Origin: Gammaproteobacteria bacterium | GTDB lineage: Bacteria > Pseudomonadota > Gammaproteobacteria > Pseudomonadales > Pseudohongiellaceae | Assembly: GCA_019654215.1 (NCBI GenBank) | Contig: BPDI01000008.1 | Coordinates: 1 to 64,000 of the forward strand | Direction of reading: 5' to 3' | Length of the DNA stretch: 64,000 nucleotides | In this document: in pieces, positions 58,927 to 64,000 of the stretch | Layout: each line of letters begins with the position of its first letter | How positions within the stretch are numbered: the first letter of the stretch is position 1 | Translations under genes and position numbers: made by a program | Notes under the pieces: generated by a model | Databases searched by the model: none | Told to the model about the DNA's origin: nothing | Seen by the model: the letters and a program-made list of their open reading frames with translations, nothing else

Positions 58927-60895
58927 TTAATCTGCCTTAGTTTTTTTATGGAATGATAATGCCATGAGTTGTTTTTGGTTCGCCCCTGGCTCCTCCGCCA
59001 AGAGCAAAAAACGATGTACTGTTTTTTCCCTTCGCCATATAAGTTTTTGGGTGCAGCATGAAAAACGATTTGGTAACTGCATCCACCAGGGGTTCTTCAC
59101 CGGTGTCCCCTTTTCATAAACGCCTAAAAAGATTAACTTCGAATCCCTGCCCGATAAACAAAAGAGATTTTGTTAATAATGGGCCGCCTAGTTTCTCGAA
59201 ATTGCCAAGCGGTGGAAGTTCCAATCCCTGCAAAAACTGCGTGATCCCGAGGTCCTTCTCCAACCGGAAAAATGCCATAGTTTTTTCGCCTTCATTCATG
59301 TCGAATGCGACTAACTGAGAGTAAGGTGGTTTTTAAAAAATGGTAATCCACGAGGGCCCCCCCCAAATCCCGAAACCCCCGGTCTAATGGTTAAGTCAGA
59401 ATCATTTTTCTTTTTGGCGGATTGATATTTACTGTAGAAAAAAAGTGCCCAAGAAGGCACAAATAATCGCTGTGTCCCCGGGATCGAATGCAGCACCCCC
59501 CCCAATTTTTCAAACCCCCACTCCAACCAGGGCGAATAACATTGTCTCCTGGAAACCGGAGGCGTGTAGAGCGGTCCGCTATTGTATTGGTTAAAAAATT
59601 TCCAAAGCTTCGGCTCTTAATTCAGGGGTAAAATCAATTAAGTCCTCGACCGTCGCACCATTGGTTAAAAATAAAGGCGGCTTGGTCGGAAACGGCTGAG
59701 TGGGTGACGTGACTTCTCCCAACACTTGAGATTGGGGAACGGGACGCTCTACTATTGGCCATACGGGTTCACCGGTGATTCGATCAAACACGAATGTAAA
59801 GCCTTGCTTTGTGATTTGTGCGACCGCTTTTATTGTTTGGCCGTCAACTACGATGTCTATCAAGTTTGGAGCGGCGGGTGGATCATAATCCCACACTGAA
59901 TGATGCACCATTTGATAGTGCCAGGCTCGTTCGCCGGTTTCTGCATCAAGTGCAACTAAAGAATTAGAAAACAGATTGTCTCCAAGACGATGACCACCGT
60001 AGTAGTCCGGTACTGTCGTTCCAATTGGCAAATAAACCAGTCCTAATTCTTCATCGGCGCTCATCATGGTCCAAACATTTGCACCACCAGTGAAACTCCA
60101 GGCATCCTCGGGCCAGGTGCCCCGCGCCGAATTCGCCAGGTTGAGGAATAGTGTGAAAGATCCATTGCATCTCGCCAGTGTGCACATTAAACCCGCGCAC
60201 GTGACCTGGCGGTGCTTCTCTAAAATCTGTCCCTTCCGTCATTGCGGAGCCAACGATGACGACATCACCGACTACTATGGGAGGCGAACTCACAGCATAA
60301 AGGGAAGAGTCAATTGTACGACCAAGACCGCGTTTCAAATCGACACGGCCGCCGCGACCAAACTCTGGATCCAATCTTCCTGTTGCCGGATCTATAGATA
60401 ACAAATAAGTGCGTCCACCAGCATATAAAAGCCGCTCTTGTTCGCCATCGGTCCAATAGGCGAGTCCGCGTGTCATAAAACCATGCACAGCCGGGCGACC
60501 ATCAACATATAAAACTGGATCGAAACTCCACAGAGTTTCCCCGCTGGTTGGATCTATGGCAGCAATCTGCCCCCGTGAAGTTGTTGTATAGATAACACCA
60601 TCCACCATTAATGGCGTTACTTCGTAAGCGTAGCTGCGAAATGAACCACGTTCACGAATCACTGCATTACTATTACGAATTTCCTGGTCAACAGATTCCC
60701 AGGTCCAGGCAACTTGCAGTCTCTGGACGTTTTTTCCCCATTGATTTGGTCCAAAGGTGAATACTTGCTGTGACCGCTGTCACCCCCATAACTAGTCCAA
60801 TCGTTACCGTTGCTGCCTTGCTGCGCTTTTGCTGCTATTGGGCAGAAAAGGCTTAGCAAAAGACTGACTATTGATAAGGCTTTTGTAGTTCTCAT
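58927..60895 (-). CDS. Exported PQQ-dependent dehydrogenase (quinoprotein), frameshifted
   Basis: About 655 residues, eight-bladed propeller. Signal peptide [20 protein letters not shown] is cut at [64 protein letters not shown]-type blades, [20 protein letters not shown]-like text ([19 protein letters not shown]), [20 protein letters not shown] and [20 protein letters not shown] are typical of quinoprotein glucose dehydrogenase-type enzymes. Clean 59591-60187 and 60051-60662 overlap at a slip near 60120. Another slip is near 60660-60735. Downstream of 59590 the sequence is very poor; recognisable are [32 protein letters not shown] and [20 protein letters not shown], then SFHKKTKAD and stop at 58927. 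Confidence 0.85.
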
Positions 60896-61015
60896 GAATC
60901 ACCTGCGAATGAATCGATTCAGCTGATTTTACCGTTTCATGGGAGAATTCAAACTACTCTATAGAGATTCCCATTGGCTATAATGCCCTTAAAAGAACAA
61001 CTAGGGAGACACCGA

Positions 61016-61564
61016 ATGAATGAAGAAGCTCCAGCTAAAAGCAGATTATTTAGGATATGGATAGGAGGCGGTTTATTAACCGTTGCCTTACTGGGAGTGA
61101 GCGGATTTATTATTTTCTCCACTATCTGTCCATGCACCACCATGCCTGGTGGTTATCTTTTCGGTGAAACAGTGCAAGAGCCTGTGGCCGACTGGAATAA
61201 CACAACAGCAAATCAGGAAAATCTTTGCCAGCTGCAAATATGGGCTGGTCTTCGTCCTCATTCGATAAATCTCAATTGCATGGCTACGCCACAAGGGGAA
61301 TTATTCTTAAGTTGCTCTGTTTGCGATAGAAAATATTGGGCAGCACGAGTGGATCAGGATAAAGAAGCCGTTTTGAGACTTGGTGAAAGACTTTATCCAG
61401 TTCAGTAAATCGAGAAACGATCCTGCAACTATGGACCGCGCTTTTCGAGCTAGAGTTAATAAGTTGCAATATACCGATATCGAAACCATGGTGACACCAA
61501 GACCGCCATTGGACAGGAACGCTTCGATCATTGGTGGACATTTCGGGTGAGTTCAAGGACTTAG
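61016..61564 (+). CDS. Small membrane-anchored protein of unknown function, frameshifted
   Basis: AGGGAG precedes ATG 61016. NEEAPAKSRLFRIWIGGGLL then TVALLGVSGFIIFSTICPCT shows a short cytoplasmic tail and one membrane helix. The remainder is periplasmic, with CPCTTMPGG, CQLQIWAGLRPHSINLNCMA and LFLSCSVCDRKYWAARVDQD, five or six Cys that could form disulfides. Slips near 61400 and 61515 lead to NDPATMDRAFRARVNKLQYT and ERFDHWWTFRVSSRT. About 180 residues. Family not recognised. Confidence 0.6.
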
Positions 61565-61595
61565 ACTTTCTAAACCATATAAAAAAAAACCATTC

Positions 61596-63550
61596 ATGAC
61601 TTCATGCGTTAAGAGAACTCGTGTTGCGATAACCGTTATTGCTGCCTTTTTTCAGTTTTACCAGACCGAGCAGCTTTAGCACAACACGACGAAGAACTTG
61701 AAGAAATAATCATTACTTCTACTCGAACACGTCGTAGTTTTGAAGTCAACCAACTCGAGTTGAAGTCCTAGGCGGTGAAGAAATAAATGAAAAGGCCAAT
61801 ATGAAGCCTGGTGACATCCGTATGTTATTAAATGAAAGTACGGGCATTTATGTACAACAAACTTCTGCCACTAGTTTTAATTCCAGCATTCGCATTCAGG
61901 GGCTTGATGGTAAATATACCCAGATATTCAAGATGGAATGCCTCTCTACGGAGGTTATTCTGGGGTTTTAGTTTATTGCAGATCGCACCAATAGATTTCA
62001 GCAAGTAGAAGTAATTAAAGGATCTAATTCGACGCTCTTTGGCGGTGGTGCGATTGCTGGATTGGTAAACCTGGTAACACGGGCTCCAGGTGAGGAGCCA
62101 GAAAATTCTTTTTTTGTCAATCTCACGTCGGCGGATGGAATAGACACCAGTGGTTTTTTTTCGCGACGGATTGGAAATCAAAACGTAACAGTATTCACTT
62201 CTTATAATTCTAATGATGCTTATGACCCTGCAGATAATGGTTTTAGTGCGATACCGGAATTTGAAGATGGACATTTAAGCCCAGGTTTTTTTTTTTAAAA
62301 GGGGCCAACAGCGAAAGTGTTTTGGATTTAGTGTTATTACGGAAGATCGATTGGGTGGCAATCTAAATCACATCGAAGGAAGAAGATTACAGCCAACTTA
62401 TTTTGAAGACAGTGATACAACTCGAATTTCAACCCAATTTGAACACATTAAACAATTAAGTTCGGGAAGAGAATTTGTATTGCGCAATAGTGTGAGTCGT
62501 TTTGACCGGGAACTGAAAATTCCAATGTTCAGTTTTGCTGGAGCTCAAACTTCGAGTTTTTCTGAGATACATATTCTTGGAACGAATGAGAACGTTGACT
62601 GGGTGTTAGGTGTTAATTTGTTGACTGAAGATTTTGAGCAAGACAATCCATTGCTCAGTCTGGCTCACGATTTTAGTGGTAATACGACGGGTATATTCGC
62701 TCAATCAACCATGCCAATATCAAGTCGCTGGATGTTGGAAAGTGGGTTAAGGCTAGACCATACTTCTGCATACGGCACCTTTGTGCTCCCACGTGTAGCT
62801 TTAATGTACAATATTTCCGAAGACTCCACTCTTCGTATCGGTGGTGGTCTCGGATACAAAGAACCAACCTTATTTACGCAAGAATCTGATGCACTATATT
62901 TTCTAAATATTTTGCCTCTAGACGAGGTTCGGCTTGATGCCGAGCAATCTGCAGGATTGAATATTGATATAAACCAGTCTTTTGATTTCGCCAATGGGAT
63001 GTCACTTAATCTGAATGCATTGGTTTTCTATACTCGAGTAAATGACCCGCTGCAGTTAGAAGCTATGACTCAAGGTCACTATATTTTCTCTCAGCCGCAG
63101 GATTATCTCGATTCTAAAGGAACAGAAATAAATGCCGCTTGGTTTTGGAATGATTTTAAATTGTTCCTTGGTTATACCCGTACTGATGTTGAAGAGCATG
63201 GGTTGGTTGGAGTTAGTGAAAGCACCCTAATTCCCGAAGATCGAGTAAATGCAGTGTTCGTTTACGAGCGAGAAGATGATTTCCGAATAGGTTTAGAGGC
63301 TTATTATTTTGGGCAGCAAACTTTAAATGATGGATCCACAGGCCGGGACTACTGGATTTTTGGTTTAATGATGGAAAAAATTTATTCTGAGGATTACTCA
63401 TTATTTCTTAACTTTGAAAACTTTACAGACACTCGCCAGACGAGATACGAACAGATAAATACGGGTACATTACTGAATCCGGTTTTTAATGACATCTTTG
63501 CGCCATTAGACGGGTTTGTCATTAATGGCGGGATCAAGATTCGGATTTAG
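61596..63550 (+). CDS. TonB-dependent outer-membrane receptor, frameshifted
   Basis: About 650 residues. ATG 61596 gives a signal peptide TSCVKRTRVAITVIAAFF, slipping near 61655 to SVLPDRAALAQHDEELEEII with ITSTRTRRSFEVN. The plug domain: EVLGGEEINEKANMKPGDIR, MLLNESTGIYVQQTSATSFN, SSIRIQGLDGKYTQIL, EVIKGSNSTLFGGGAIAGLV and NLVTRAPGEEPENSF. Slips lie at about 61760, 61930, 61972 and the T run at 62285-62296. The barrel is then clean from 62351, ending INGGIKIRI with a terminal aromatic-poor beta strand. Plug motifs match siderophore/vitamin B12 types. The ligand is unknown. Plug and barrel are compact (short for the family). Confidence 0.87.
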
Positions 63551-63720
63551 AATAAATGATTTGGTTATTATTTGTGTGCGACCACAATTCAGAAGTTACT
63601 TGTCAGTATCCTCAGGGCCGCGCTCGCAAATACTTCCTAAGTGTTCGCCCGTTAAGGTGAGGTTTTTGGGACGGGCTTTCCTGATAAATGTTGCCTTCCC
63701 CGATATGGTTTCTCGATGCA

Positions 63721-64000
63721 CTAATTGTTAAAGATATCGAGCGGGAGTACGGCTGTTACTCCGACGTTTGGAGAATCTACCAGTTGGCTAATTCTAAGGT
63801 CTACAGCGACACTTGCGATTACATACGCTTGGTTGCGCGTGTATCCATAAGTCGTAACTATGTAATCAATAATTCCATCGATAGCATTTCGTGCGGCAAG
63901 GTTTATGTCATTAGACAAGTTGCTTAATCCAGCCACCACATCAGAATTTAGATACTGCATGTCAGGAGGGACTTCACCGGGTTCTTTTACCGGGATGCCA
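63721..64000 (-). CDS. Acetamidase/formamidase, C-terminal end (runs off window)
   Basis: The reverse strand from the right edge reads GIPVKEPGEVPPDMQYLNSD, SNDINLAARNAIDGIIDYIV, TTYGYTRNQAYVIASVAVDL, RISQLVDSPNVGVTAVLPLD and IFNN. This is the characteristic end of FmdA/AmdA proteins (YVIASVAVDLRISQLVDSPN), which release ammonia from formamide, acetamide or other short amides. The frame is clean over 93 codons. The catalytic half lies beyond 64000. Convergent with the TonB receptor; the 170 bases between hold no recognisable gene. Confidence 0.88.
   Translation of the reverse strand, partial: GIPVKEPGEVPPDMQYLNSDVVAGLSNLSNDINLAARNAIDGIIDYIVTTYGYTRNQAYVIASVAVDLRISQLVDSPNVGVTAVLPLDIFNN

Noticed and set aside
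57980-59520. Runs of 7-12 G, C or T as regulatory or phase-variation tracts
   Set aside because: They lie inside reconstructed conserved coding sequence, vary in base, and coincide with the worst frame damage, so consensus error explains them better.
63644-63680. GCCCGT / ACGGGC inverted repeat as a terminator after the TonB receptor
   Set aside because: Six-base stem with a loop of about 18 and only three Ts after it; too weak to call.

Overview
The window looks like a chromosomal segment of a free-living, aerobic, probably marine gammaproteobacterium. The evidence is an arginine succinyltransferase (AST) operon, a 4-hydroxybenzoate/protocatechuate branch, a TonB-dependent receptor, many exported hydrolases and phosphatases, PQQ enzymes and c-type cytochromes, at moderate to low GC. 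The set resembles OM182/Pseudohongiella-type genomes, but that placement is inference. I saw no tRNA, rRNA, CRISPR array, insertion sequence or phage module.

Layout. 0-0.4 kb: tail of an S9 peptidase. 0.5-7.5 kb: a divergent Lrp/AsnC regulator and a tight operon astC - M20 hydrolase - astA - astD - astB; the M20 enzyme sits where the cycle needs a desuccinylase. 7.5-11.8 kb: alkaline phosphatase, a 71-residue SelW-like selenoprotein with an in-frame TGA (new call), an OFA-type MFS transporter and a cytochrome b561. 11.9-15.3 kb: TPR protein - SoxC - SoxD-like cytochrome operon. 15.4-23.6 kb: GST/GMC pair, RlmI-like methyltransferase, metallophosphoesterase, esterase, beta-lactamase-like serine hydrolase. 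23.6-29.4 kb: sulfatase, thiolase-like protein, aldehyde dehydrogenase, cytochrome c. 29.5-33.1 kb: esterase, ModF, CBS protein, lipoprotein. 33.2-43.3 kb: enoyl-CoA hydratase, PQQ sugar dehydrogenase, PhoD-like phosphatase, SMR pump, MBL hydrolase, ACT protein, penicillin acylase, amidohydrolase. 43.4-50.7 kb: DmeF-type metal efflux, a CX4R phosphatase-like protein, a redoxin/haem/copper protein, ferrochelatase, acid phosphatase and exported SurE. 50.8-56.6 kb: two micro-ORFs, then pobA divergent from pcaC-pcaH-pcaG-pcaB and a DUF6152 protein. 56.7-60.9 kb: minus-strand operon of PQQ dehydrogenase, dihaem protein and Tat-exported epoxide-hydrolase-like protein. 61-64 kb: membrane protein, TonB receptor and the 3' end of an acetamidase/formamidase.

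A dominant property of the sequence is patchy single-base indels. Some 20 conserved genes are broken by +/-1 shifts, often in homopolymers, yet the pieces still read as full-length conserved proteins. Long intact blocks (7.4-19.4 kb, 29.5-32.0 kb) alternate with bad patches (4.9-6.3, 20.1-21.2, 37.3-41.1 and worst 57.8-59.6 kb). I therefore treat most broken genes as intact genes damaged by consensus error, and give coordinates spanning the whole reconstructed gene. Only the VOC (45.0 kb) and SDR (26.7 kb) remnants look truly decayed.
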